Positions 1 through 5,401 of a stretch of 8,823 nt of DNA are shown in pieces. Numbering within the stretch: the stretch's first letter is position 1; the number at the start of each line of letters is the position of its first letter. Below the pieces are notes generated by a model. It was not told where the DNA came from and did not search any database. It saw nothing but the letters and a program-made list of their open reading frames with translations. The stretch lies in assembly GCA_021807975.1 (NCBI GenBank), contig JAKBCJ010000179.1, positions 1 through 8,823 of the forward strand. Reading direction: 5' to 3'. The position numbers and the translations under genes are program-made. Origin of the DNA: Pseudomonadota bacterium (GTDB lineage Bacteria; Pseudomonadota; Alphaproteobacteria; Acetobacterales; Acetobacteraceae).

Positions 1-729
1 GCCCAAGCTGCTGGCCATGTCGGTCGGGATCAGCACCGTCGTTCCGCGTTCCTTGTTCATTTCGTACAGCAGGTTCATCTGCCGCAGCTTCAGCGCATTC
101 GGGTCGCTGCCATACAGTTTCGCCGCTTCCAGGATTTGTTCGGCGATGGCCTTCTCAGCCGAGGCCAGGGTGACCCGGGCGTCTTTCTCGCGCTCTGCCT
201 GTGCCTGCCGGCTCATGGCGTCCTGCAATTCCCGCGGGATGACGACGTCCTTGATTTCCACGCTGCTGGCGGTCACGCCCCAGGAACTGGTTTTGGAGGT
301 TATGGTCAGACGAAGCTGCTCGTCGGCGGTTTTGCGGTCGGACAGCAGTTTCGACAGGTCGGTGGCGCCGATCATCTCGCGCAGGCTGGTTTGGGCGACG
401 CGTTCGATCGCCTCGCGGTAATTGGCGATCCGGATGGCGGCGGTTTCGGCATTTTCGACCTTCCAGAACACGATGGCATCGACGCCGACCGCGACGGTAT
501 CGCGGGTCAATGCCTGTTCAGCGGTGATCGTGGTGGTTTGGATGCGCAGATCGACGACCTGGGCGACCGCGTCGATGACTGGAAACACAAGATAGATCCC
601 GGGGCCGGCGACGTGGTTGAATCGCCCCAGCCGCAGGACGACGGCGCGCTGCCACTCGGAGGCGATACGAACCGAGCGGGCGATGATCGCCAGGACGATG
701 AGGATCACGGCGGCGATTGCGATGGCCAT
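1..729 (-). CDS. Slipin/stomatin-like SPFH-domain membrane protein (partial, C-terminus cut by window edge)
   Basis: The complement reads as one uninterrupted 243-codon frame from ATG at 729 to the window edge. Residues 2-17 are a hydrophobic helix (AIAIAAVILIVLAIIA), the expected single N-terminal membrane anchor. It is followed by the SPFH signature region: SEWQRAVVLRLGRF at 24-37, then GPGIYLVFPVID. The C-terminal third (around QAQAEREKDARVTLASAEKA) is the charged, probably coiled-coil part that drives oligomerisation in this family. The last visible residues, PTDMASSLG, are typical of the very end of bacterial slipins, so probably only a short tail is missing. A good ribosome site (AGGAG about 8 nt upstream of the ATG) supports the start. 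Slipins form membrane-associated ring assemblies and often pair with an NfeD-type protease partner; any such partner would lie left of the window. The exact cellular role is not known from this sequence. Confidence 0.93.
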   Translation of the reverse strand, partial: MAIAIAAVILIVLAIIARSVRIASEWQRAVVLRLGRFNHVAGPGIYLVFPVIDAVAQVVDLRIQTTTITAEQALTRDTVAVGVDAIVFWKVENAETAAIRIANYREAIERVAQTSLREMIGATDLSKLLSDRKTADEQLRLTITSKTSSWGVTASSVEIKDVVIPRELQDAMSRQAQAEREKDARVTLASAEKAIAEQILEAAKLYGSDPNALKLRQMNLLYEMNKERGTTVLIPTDMASSLG

Positions 730-809
730 GGGAGGTCTCCTGTTGCGTTGCGTAGCCTACATGGGTTCGGATGAGACCATTTACCCTGTTGGTGCAATGA
801 ACCGGCGCG
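730..809. other. Divergent intergenic spacer between slipin and glycosyltransferase
   Basis: These 80 bp separate two divergently read genes and must hold the 5' signals of both. The only clear element is the slipin ribosome site (AGGAG on the minus strand near 738-742). No convincing -35/-10 pair was found for either direction; candidates such as minus-strand TTGCAC near 791-796 lack a good -10 partner. An in-frame TGA at 798-800 limits how far upstream the glycosyltransferase can start. Confidence 0.5.
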
Positions 810-1928
810 ATGTATATGCCCGCATCCATGCCCGCAACGCCCCCCACCGCCGCTGTGATCCTGCCTCCGCGTGAGGGCTTTGGCCCCGGCCGCACGGGTG
901 CGATCGGGCTGCTGGCGCGCCGGTTGGTGCAAACACCCGGCTTCGACACGGTTGTTTTCGGCGGCAAGCAGGATGGGCCGGTATTTCCGGGGATCGATTT
1001 CGTCCCGGTTTCGCCCGCGCTCTGGCCGCCCGGCAACACCAATGTGCGCTTTGCCGCCGCCGTGGCCAGGGTGCTGAAAAAGCGCCGCCCGGCGATCGCC
1101 GAGGTGCATAACCGCCCCGAAATGGCCCTGGTGCTGGCTGCCCGGTTGCCGGAAATCCCGGTCACGCTGATCCTGAACAACGATCCGCAGGGTATGCGCG
1201 ACGCCGCTTCGGCGACGGAGCGGGCGGAGATGCTGCGCCGTCTGGCCGGAGTGATTACCTCCTCGGAATATCTTCGCCAGCGCGTTCTGGATGGCGTGGC
1301 GGCGCCGGCGAAAGACCCGGTGGTGCTGCCGAACTGCTTTGACCTTGCCGAATTGCCGCCGCCGCGACGGCGGGAGCGGCTGATTCTGTTCGCCGGGCGG
1401 GTGGTCGCGGATAAGGCGCCGGATGCGTTCGTGTCCGCCTGCGCGGCGGCGTTGCCGCATTTGCCGGGCTGGCGGGCGGAAATCATCGGGGCCGACCGGT
1501 TTAACTTCGACAGCCCCGACACCGCGTTCGTGCAGATGGTGCGCGCCGCCGCCGAGGGGGCCAATGTTCGGATGCTGGGCTATCGGGACCATCCGGAGGT
1601 GCTGGCCGCGATGGGGCGGGCGGCGATCGTGGTCGTGCCAAGCCGCTGGCCGGAACCGTTTGGTCTGGTGGCGCTGGAAGCATTGGCCAGCGGGGCCGCG
1701 TTGGTGTGCTCGCCGCGCGGCGGGCTGCCGGAAGTGGCGGGCGATTCCGCGATCTATGCCAATCCGGATAATCCGGCGGAGATTGCCGCGGCCATCCGGT
1801 CGCTGGCGAGCGATGAGGGGCGGCGTTCGGCGCTGGCCGAGGCCGGCCGACAGCGGGCCTTGCGGTTCGACGTTCCCGTCATCGCGGAGCGGCTGGCCGC
1901 CCTGCGATGGCGGATGATCGGCTTATAG
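810..1928 (+). CDS. Glycosyltransferase family 4 (GT-B fold) protein
   Basis: This 372-residue frame has the length and two-lobe layout of GT4 glycosyltransferases, which transfer a sugar from a nucleotide-sugar donor to an acceptor, usually at the cytoplasmic face of the membrane. The N-terminal lobe opens with PREGFGPGRTGAIGLLARRL, a glycine-rich acceptor-side loop. The C-terminal lobe starts near residue 190 (RLILFAGRVVADKAPDAFV). It carries the GT4 donor-site motif EPFGLVALE, with the EX7E glutamates at 282 and 290, followed by ALASGAALVCSPRGGLPEVAG. There is no signal peptide or membrane helix. An in-frame TGA lies at 798-800, so the possible starts are ATG 810, 816 or 828. None has a clear Shine-Dalgarno sequence; 810 was kept as the longest. 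It stands alone, diverging from the slipin and converging on the GMC gene. Donor, acceptor and pathway cannot be told from sequence. Confidence 0.9.
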   Translation: MYMPASMPATPPTAAVILPPREGFGPGRTGAIGLLARRLVQTPGFDTVVFGGKQDGPVFPGIDFVPVSPALWPPGNTNVRFAAAVARVLKKRRPAIAEVHNRPEMALVLAARLPEIPVTLILNNDPQGMRDAASATERAEMLRRLAGVITSSEYLRQRVLDGVAAPAKDPVVLPNCFDLAELPPPRRRERLILFAGRVVADKAPDAFVSACAAALPHLPGWRAEIIGADRFNFDSPDTAFVQMVRAAAEGANVRMLGYRDHPEVLAAMGRAAIVVVPSRWPEPFGLVALEALASGAALVCSPRGGLPEVAGDSAIYANPDNPAEIAAAIRSLASDEGRRSALAEAGRQRALRFDVPVIAERLAALRWRMIGL

Positions 1929-1945
1929 CGGCCTACGCGGCCGCT
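1927..1945. terminator. Hairpin at the convergent gene junction, possible weak bidirectional terminator
   Basis: GCGGCC at 1928-1933 and GGCCGC at 1939-1944 form a perfect 6-bp stem around the 5-nt loop TACGC, extended by an A-T pair (1927/1945). The plus strand continues TTTC after the stem. The hairpin covers the glycosyltransferase stop (1926-1928) and the GMC stop (1933-1935). The T tract is short, so intrinsic termination is only a possibility, although the position between two converging genes fits. Confidence 0.4.
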
Positions 1946-3549
1946 TTCAGACGCTCCCTCGACGCTGCCTTCACCATGTCGGCGCCTTTTTCCGCGATCA
2001 TGATCACCGCCGCGTTGGTGTTGCCCGACGGTACGGTCGGCATGATCGACGCGTCGATCACCCGCAGGCCCTCGATGCCGCGCACACGCAGGGTGTCATC
2101 GACCACCGCCATCGGATCCTGGCCCATCTTGCAGGTGCCGATCACATGATAGGTTGTCTGGCCGTTCTCGCGGGCGAATTGCAGCCACTCGGCGTCGGTT
2201 TGGACCTTGTCGCCGGGATTCATCTCATAGGCCCGGTATTTGTCCATGATCCGGTTGTTGATGATCTCCCGGCCCATCTTCATGCCATCGACCAAGACGC
2301 GCTGGTCGTAAGGATCGGCCAGGTAGTTCGGCCGGATGGACGGATTGTCCAGCGGATCGCTGGATTTCGCGTGGATCGAGCCCTTGGATTCCGGCCGGCA
2401 CTGATACACCGTCAGGGTCATGCCCGGTTCGGTTTCCAGGTCGCGCTTCTGCGCGCTGCCATAGCTGGCGTGGGCGAAATGAAACTGGACGTCGGGTTCT
2501 TCCAGTTCGGGGCGGGTTTTCACGAACCCGAAGGCGATGCCGGCGGTGAAGGTCAGGATACCGCGCCGCTGGGTGTAGTATTTGAACACTTCCCGGGCCA
2601 GGGCGATGCCGCGGCTGCGCTCGTTCAGCGTCACCGGCAGTTTGACCCGCCAGTTCATCCGGGGCGCGTAATGGTCACGGTAGTTCTCCCCCACGCCCGG
2701 CAGTTCATGCGCGACCTTGATCCCCAGCGAGGACAGCAGGGCCGGATTGCCGATGCCCGACAGTTCCAGGATATGCGGCGACTTCACCGCGCCGGCGGCG
2801 ACGATCACCTCCCGGTTGGCCCGCGCTTCCTTGGTCACGCCGCCTTGGGTATAGGCCACGCCGACGGCGCGCTTGCCCTCCAGCAGGACCTTGGTGGTAT
2901 AGGCTTCGGTTTCGATCTTCAGGTTCTGACGGTTGCGGATCGGGTCCAGGTAGCCGCGCGCGCAGGACCAGCGTTCGCCGTTCTTCTGTGTCACCTGGAA
3001 GTAGCCGAAACCCTCCTGCTGGCCGTTGTTGTAGTCGGTGTTGCGCGGATAGCCCTGGTCCACCGCCGCGTCGATGAACGCGTCCAGCAGTTCGGCACGT
3101 TCGCGCATGTGTTCCACATTCAGCGGGCCGCCGCGGCCGCGCGACTCGTCGCCGCCGGGGGCGAAATGTTCCGCCTTGCGGAAATATGGCAGCACGGAAT
3201 CGTAGCCCCAGCCGCGGTTCCCGAATTGCGACCAGGTGTTGTAGTCCAGCGGATTGCCGCGGACATACAGCATGCCGTTGATGGAGCTGGACCCGCCGAG
3301 CGTCTTGCCGCGCGGGATGGGAATCCGGCGGCCGGCGGTGTTCGGCTCCGGCTCGCTCTCGAAGTTCCAGTTATAGCGGGGATTGTTGAGCAGCTTGGTG
3401 AAGCCGGCCGGGATGTTGATCCACATGGAGCTGTCTTTCGGACCCGCTTCCAGCAGCAGGACCGTGCAGTTTGCATCCTCGCTCAGGCGGTTTGCCAGCA
3501 CGCAGCCGGCTGATCCGGCGCCCACAATAATGTAGTCGAACTCGGCCAT
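1933..3549 (-). CDS. GMC-family FAD-dependent oxidoreductase (choline/alcohol dehydrogenase type)
   Basis: This complete GMC oxidoreductase has 538 residues from the chosen start. The family binds FAD and oxidises alcohols to aldehydes; choline dehydrogenase (BetA) is a close relative of about this length. Visible features are the FAD dinucleotide motif GAGSAG at 10-15, GMC signature 1 (GKTLGGSSSINGMLYVRG) at 81-98, signature 2 (GAVKSPHILELSGIG) at 253-267, and the C-terminal active-site block. That block contains the catalytic His468 in HVIGTCKMG and Asn510 in PSGNTNAA, which match the His/Asn pair of choline oxidase. No signal peptide is seen. Start: ATG 3549 has GGGGGA about 8 nt upstream, whereas the in-frame ATG at 3558 sits directly against that sequence, so 3549 is preferred. 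The gene diverges from the sarcosine oxidase operon, which suggests but does not prove a role in choline/betaine-linked methylamine catabolism. Substrates across this family are too varied to name BetA with confidence. Confidence 0.93.
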   Translation of the reverse strand: MAEFDYIIVGAGSAGCVLANRLSEDANCTVLLLEAGPKDSSMWINIPAGFTKLLNNPRYNWNFESEPEPNTAGRRIPIPRGKTLGGSSSINGMLYVRGNPLDYNTWSQFGNRGWGYDSVLPYFRKAEHFAPGGDESRGRGGPLNVEHMRERAELLDAFIDAAVDQGYPRNTDYNNGQQEGFGYFQVTQKNGERWSCARGYLDPIRNRQNLKIETEAYTTKVLLEGKRAVGVAYTQGGVTKEARANREVIVAAGAVKSPHILELSGIGNPALLSSLGIKVAHELPGVGENYRDHYAPRMNWRVKLPVTLNERSRGIALAREVFKYYTQRRGILTFTAGIAFGFVKTRPELEEPDVQFHFAHASYGSAQKRDLETEPGMTLTVYQCRPESKGSIHAKSSDPLDNPSIRPNYLADPYDQRVLVDGMKMGREIINNRIMDKYRAYEMNPGDKVQTDAEWLQFARENGQTTYHVIGTCKMGQDPMAVVDDTLRVRGIEGLRVIDASIMPTVPSGNTNAAVIMIAEKGADMVKAASRERLKAAA

Positions 3550-3649
3550 ACGTTTCATCCCCCGTTTGTGACACCGGTATAGCGCCGGGTGGGGCGGGGC
3601 GGAAGGCTCGCGGCTTTCCGCCGGGCCCGCGGTGTGGCAGGAAGGGCAC
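3550..3649. promoter_or_regulatory. Divergent control region between the GMC gene and the sox operon
   Basis: These 100 bp must hold the start signals for both the GMC gene and soxB. Visible elements are the GMC ribosome site (GGGGGA on the minus strand, 3557-3562), a minus-strand TATACC near 3576-3581 that could be a weak -10, a strong hairpin at 3598-3622, and the soxB ribosome site AGGAAGGG at 3639-3646. No good -35 box accompanies the TATACC, so the promoter assignment is tentative. That this is a shared control region is inferred from gene orientation. Confidence 0.4.
3598..3622. repeat. 10-bp-stem inverted repeat upstream of soxB (operator or leader hairpin candidate)
   Basis: GGCGGAAGGC (3598-3607) pairs with GCTTTCCGCC (3613-3622) across the 5-nt loop TCGCG. 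There are nine Watson-Crick pairs and one G-T pair. The element lies 16 nt upstream of the soxB ribosome site and in the leader or upstream region of the divergent GMC gene. No T tract follows, so it is not an obvious terminator. It could be a regulator-binding dyad or a leader structure; function is not established. Confidence 0.5.
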
Positions 3650-4909
3650 GTGACAGGCGAAGCGGCACGATTCTCTTTTCTGTCCCTGCTGCGGCACGGG
3701 GCTGGAAAGACCTGGGCGAGGCAGTGGCGGGACGCGCAGCCGAAGGCGTCGTACGACGTGGTGATCGTGGGGGCCGGCGGGCATGGGCTGGCGACGGCCT
3801 ACTATCTGGCCAGGGAATACGGCATTCGCGACATCGCGGTGCTGGACAAAGGCTGGCTGGGCGGCGGCAACACCGGGCGGAACACCACGATCATCCGGTC
3901 CAACTACCTGCGGCCGGAAAGTGCCGCGTTGTATGAACACGCGCTGACGCTGTGGGAAAACCTGTCACGGGAGCTGAACTATAATGTGATGTATTCGGCG
4001 CGCGGCGTACTGATGCTGGCGCATAACCACCACGATGTGCAGGTGTTCAAGCGCCATGTGCATGCCAACCGGCTGCAGGGCATCGACAACGAATGGCTGA
4101 CCCCGGCGCAGGCCAAGGCGTTCTGTCCGCCGTTGCATATCGGGCCGGATGCCCGTTATCCCGTTCTGGGTGCCGCGCTGCAACGCCGTGGCGGAGTCGC
4201 CCGCCACGACGCCGTCGCCTGGGGCTATGCCAGGGCGGCCTCCGCCATGGGCGTGGATATCATTCAGAACTGCGCTGTTACCGGGATCGTGCGCGATGCG
4301 ACGGGTGCGGCGGTTGGCGTCGAAACCACGCGCGGGCCGATCGGTGCGTCGCGTATCGGCGTGGCCGCGGCGGGCCATACCAGCGTGCTGATGGCGATGG
4401 CCGGCGTGCGGATGCCGCTGGAATCGTTTCCGCTGCAAGCATTGGTCAGTGAGCCGGTGAAGCCGGTGATGCCCTGCGTGGTGATGTCCAATACCGTGCA
4501 TGCGTATATCTCTCAGTCCGACAAGGGCGAACTGGTGATCGGGGCGGGAACGGACGCCTATACATCCTACAGCCAGGCCGGCGGGCTGCACATTGCCTGC
4601 GAAACGCTGGAAGCCATTTGCGAAATGTTCCCCCGGTTCCGCCGCCTGCGGATGCTGCGCAACTGGGGTGGAATCGTTGATACGACCCCGGACCGGTCGC
4701 CGATCATTGGCTTGACCCCGGTGCCGGGGCTGTTCGTGAACTGCGGCTGGGGAACCGGCGGTTTCAAAGCCACGCCCGGTTCAGGCCATATCTTCGCCGC
4801 GACGCTGGCCCGGGGGGAGCCGCACCCGATCGCAGCGCCGTTCAGCCTGGATCGTTTCGCCGCCGGCCGCGTGATCGATGAAGCCGCGGCCGCGGCGGTG
4901 GCGCACTGA
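3650..4909 (+). CDS. soxB: Sarcosine oxidase, beta subunit
   Basis: This is the catalytic flavoprotein subunit of heterotetrameric sarcosine oxidase, which oxidises the N-methyl group of sarcosine. The N-terminal segment FSFLSLLRHG matches the usual SoxB opening. The FAD dinucleotide motif GAGGHG is at residues 41-46, followed by LDKGWLGGGNTGRNTTIIRSNYLRPESAALYEHAL, a strongly SoxB-like block. The motif QRRGGVARHDAVAWG contains His186, which probably corresponds to the histidine that carries covalent FMN in characterised SoxB. The C-terminus has the expected NWGGIVDTTPDRSPIIG and NCGWGTGGFKATPGSG. Start: GTG 3650 has AGGAAGGG 3-10 nt upstream and gives 419 residues, close to the family length; GTG 3632 is an alternative that would place this ribosome site inside the gene. 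It is the first gene of the operon, and its stop overlaps the soxD start (TGATG). Confidence 0.95.
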   Translation: MTGEAARFSFLSLLRHGAGKTWARQWRDAQPKASYDVVIVGAGGHGLATAYYLAREYGIRDIAVLDKGWLGGGNTGRNTTIIRSNYLRPESAALYEHALTLWENLSRELNYNVMYSARGVLMLAHNHHDVQVFKRHVHANRLQGIDNEWLTPAQAKAFCPPLHIGPDARYPVLGAALQRRGGVARHDAVAWGYARAASAMGVDIIQNCAVTGIVRDATGAAVGVETTRGPIGASRIGVAAAGHTSVLMAMAGVRMPLESFPLQALVSEPVKPVMPCVVMSNTVHAYISQSDKGELVIGAGTDAYTSYSQAGGLHIACETLEAICEMFPRFRRLRMLRNWGGIVDTTPDRSPIIGLTPVPGLFVNCGWGTGGFKATPGSGHIFAATLARGEPHPIAAPFSLDRFAAGRVIDEAAAAAVAH

Positions 4910-5178
4910 TGCTGCGGATTCCCTGCCCCTGGTGCGGACCGCGTCCGGAAAACGAGTTCCGCTACGGCGGTCAGGCCGGGGTGATCCGGCCGGCGGACCC
5001 GGCGGCGGTCAGCGATGCCGGCTGGGGCGCGTATCTGTATCTACGCGACAATCCCAAGGGGCGGCATGTAGAACGCTGGCGTCATCTGCATGGCTGCGGA
5101 CGGTTTTTCACCTGCGTGCGGGATACCGTCACCGACCGCATCGCCTCGACCCATAAACCCGGCGAGGCGATGCCATGA
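4909..5178 (+). CDS. soxD: Sarcosine oxidase, delta subunit (zinc-binding)
   Basis: This 89-residue protein has the length and pattern of SoxD, the small zinc-binding subunit of heterotetrameric sarcosine oxidase. The N-terminal CPWCG supplies Cys6 and Cys9, and HLHGCGRFF supplies His59 and Cys63. These are the same four positions that bind zinc in the structurally known enzyme, so the site appears intact. The core (EFRYGGQAGVIRPADP and WGAYLYLRDNPKG) is typical of the family. The start codon overlaps the soxB stop by one base (TGATG), indicating translational coupling. The stop TGA at 5176-5178 lies in an ATGA whose ATG begins a different frame rather than soxA, because 223 bp of repeat-rich sequence separates soxD from soxA. 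Confidence 0.95.
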   Translation: MLRIPCPWCGPRPENEFRYGGQAGVIRPADPAAVSDAGWGAYLYLRDNPKGRHVERWRHLHGCGRFFTCVRDTVTDRIASTHKPGEAMP

Positions 5179-5203
5179 TTGGTGTTCATGAGCTGTTTAC
5201 TCA

Positions 5204-5300
5204 CGTGTCATCGCCGTGCCTGGCGCGGCCACCCGGGAATTCGCTTCGTTCGGCGCGGCAGCAAGACCCGGGTGGCAGCGCCAGGCGCGGCCGTGACACG
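5204..5300. repeat. Large imperfect inverted repeat (34-bp arms, 29-nt loop), dispersed-palindrome-like
   Basis: The left arm 5204-5237 and right arm 5267-5300 are reverse complements at 30 of 34 positions. The mismatches fall at arm positions 8, 9, 14 and 24; two of these would be G-U pairs in RNA, leaving only two unpaired positions. The loop-proximal 10 bp (through ACCCGGG) and the outer 7 bp (CGTGTCA/TGACACG) are perfect. The general form, a long GC-rich palindrome with CGTGTCA ends between genes, resembles the dispersed intergenic palindromes common in alphaproteobacteria. No transposase or clear target duplication accompanies it. In the sox transcript it would fold into a very stable hairpin. 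Whether further copies exist in the genome cannot be seen from here. Confidence 0.75.
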
Positions 5301-5307
5301 GCTGGCG

Positions 5308-5321
5308 AGTGCTGGAGCACT
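5308..5321. repeat. Small hairpin, AGTGCT-gg-AGCACT
   Basis: A perfect 6-bp inverted repeat with a 2-nt loop, 7 bp after the large palindrome. It is weak taken alone but consistent with a composite repeat made of several stems. Confidence 0.4.
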
Positions 5322-5328
5322 TTCGTTC

Positions 5329-5352
5329 GGTTGGCATGGTCCCATGCCAACC
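5329..5352. repeat. Perfect 11-bp inverted repeat with 2-nt centre
   Basis: GGTTGGCATGG (5329-5339) and CCATGCCAACC (5342-5352) are exact reverse complements around TC. It overlaps the end of the second TTCGTTCGG copy. It is either the terminal stem of the composite repeat or a separate regulatory dyad upstream of soxA. No T tract follows, so it is not an obvious intrinsic terminator. Confidence 0.7.
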
Positions 5353-5401
5353 ATCCCGGTTCAGCGGCGCCCGCTATCCGGGGTGATGGATGGTGCCGCC
5401 A

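Larger units (their letters stand above)
5179..5401. other. Unusual repeat-bearing spacer between soxD and soxA
   Basis: The stretch holds no recognisable gene. It contains three inverted repeats in series (5204-5300, 5308-5321, 5329-5352) and a direct 9-mer TTCGTTCGG at 5245-5253 and 5322-5330. It is crossed by a 76-codon frame (5175-5405) that begins in the soxD stop as ATGA and ends in the soxA start as ATGA. The peptide is rich in Arg, Ala, Gly and Ser and resembles no family I recognise; it looks like a translation of the repeat. The last ~50 bp (5353-5401) hold the soxA ribosome site. Confidence 0.7.

Noticed and set aside
136..774. A 212-codon plus-strand frame (Asp/Gly-rich) across the slipin gene
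   Set aside because: It is an antisense shadow of the slipin. The Asp/Gly richness comes from the complement of slipin codons, not from a calcium-binding repeat.
739..800. Possible sigma-70 promoters in the slipin/glycosyltransferase spacer
   Set aside because: Candidate -35 hexamers (TTGCGT, TTGCAC) have no properly spaced -10 partner, so no promoter is called.
518..1564. Two long minus-strand frames (518-1564 and 705-1592) opposite the glycosyltransferase
   Set aside because: They overlap each other, the slipin start and a well-supported GT4 gene; no motif supports either.
2146..3513. A 455-codon plus-strand frame opposite the GMC gene
   Set aside because: The complementary strand carries all GMC signatures, and this frame is a low-complexity antisense shadow.
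3632..3649. Upstream GTG start for soxB, giving six extra residues
   Set aside because: The strong ribosome site AGGAAGGG at 3639-3646 would lie inside the gene. GTG 3650 is placed correctly for it and gives a family-like N-terminus.
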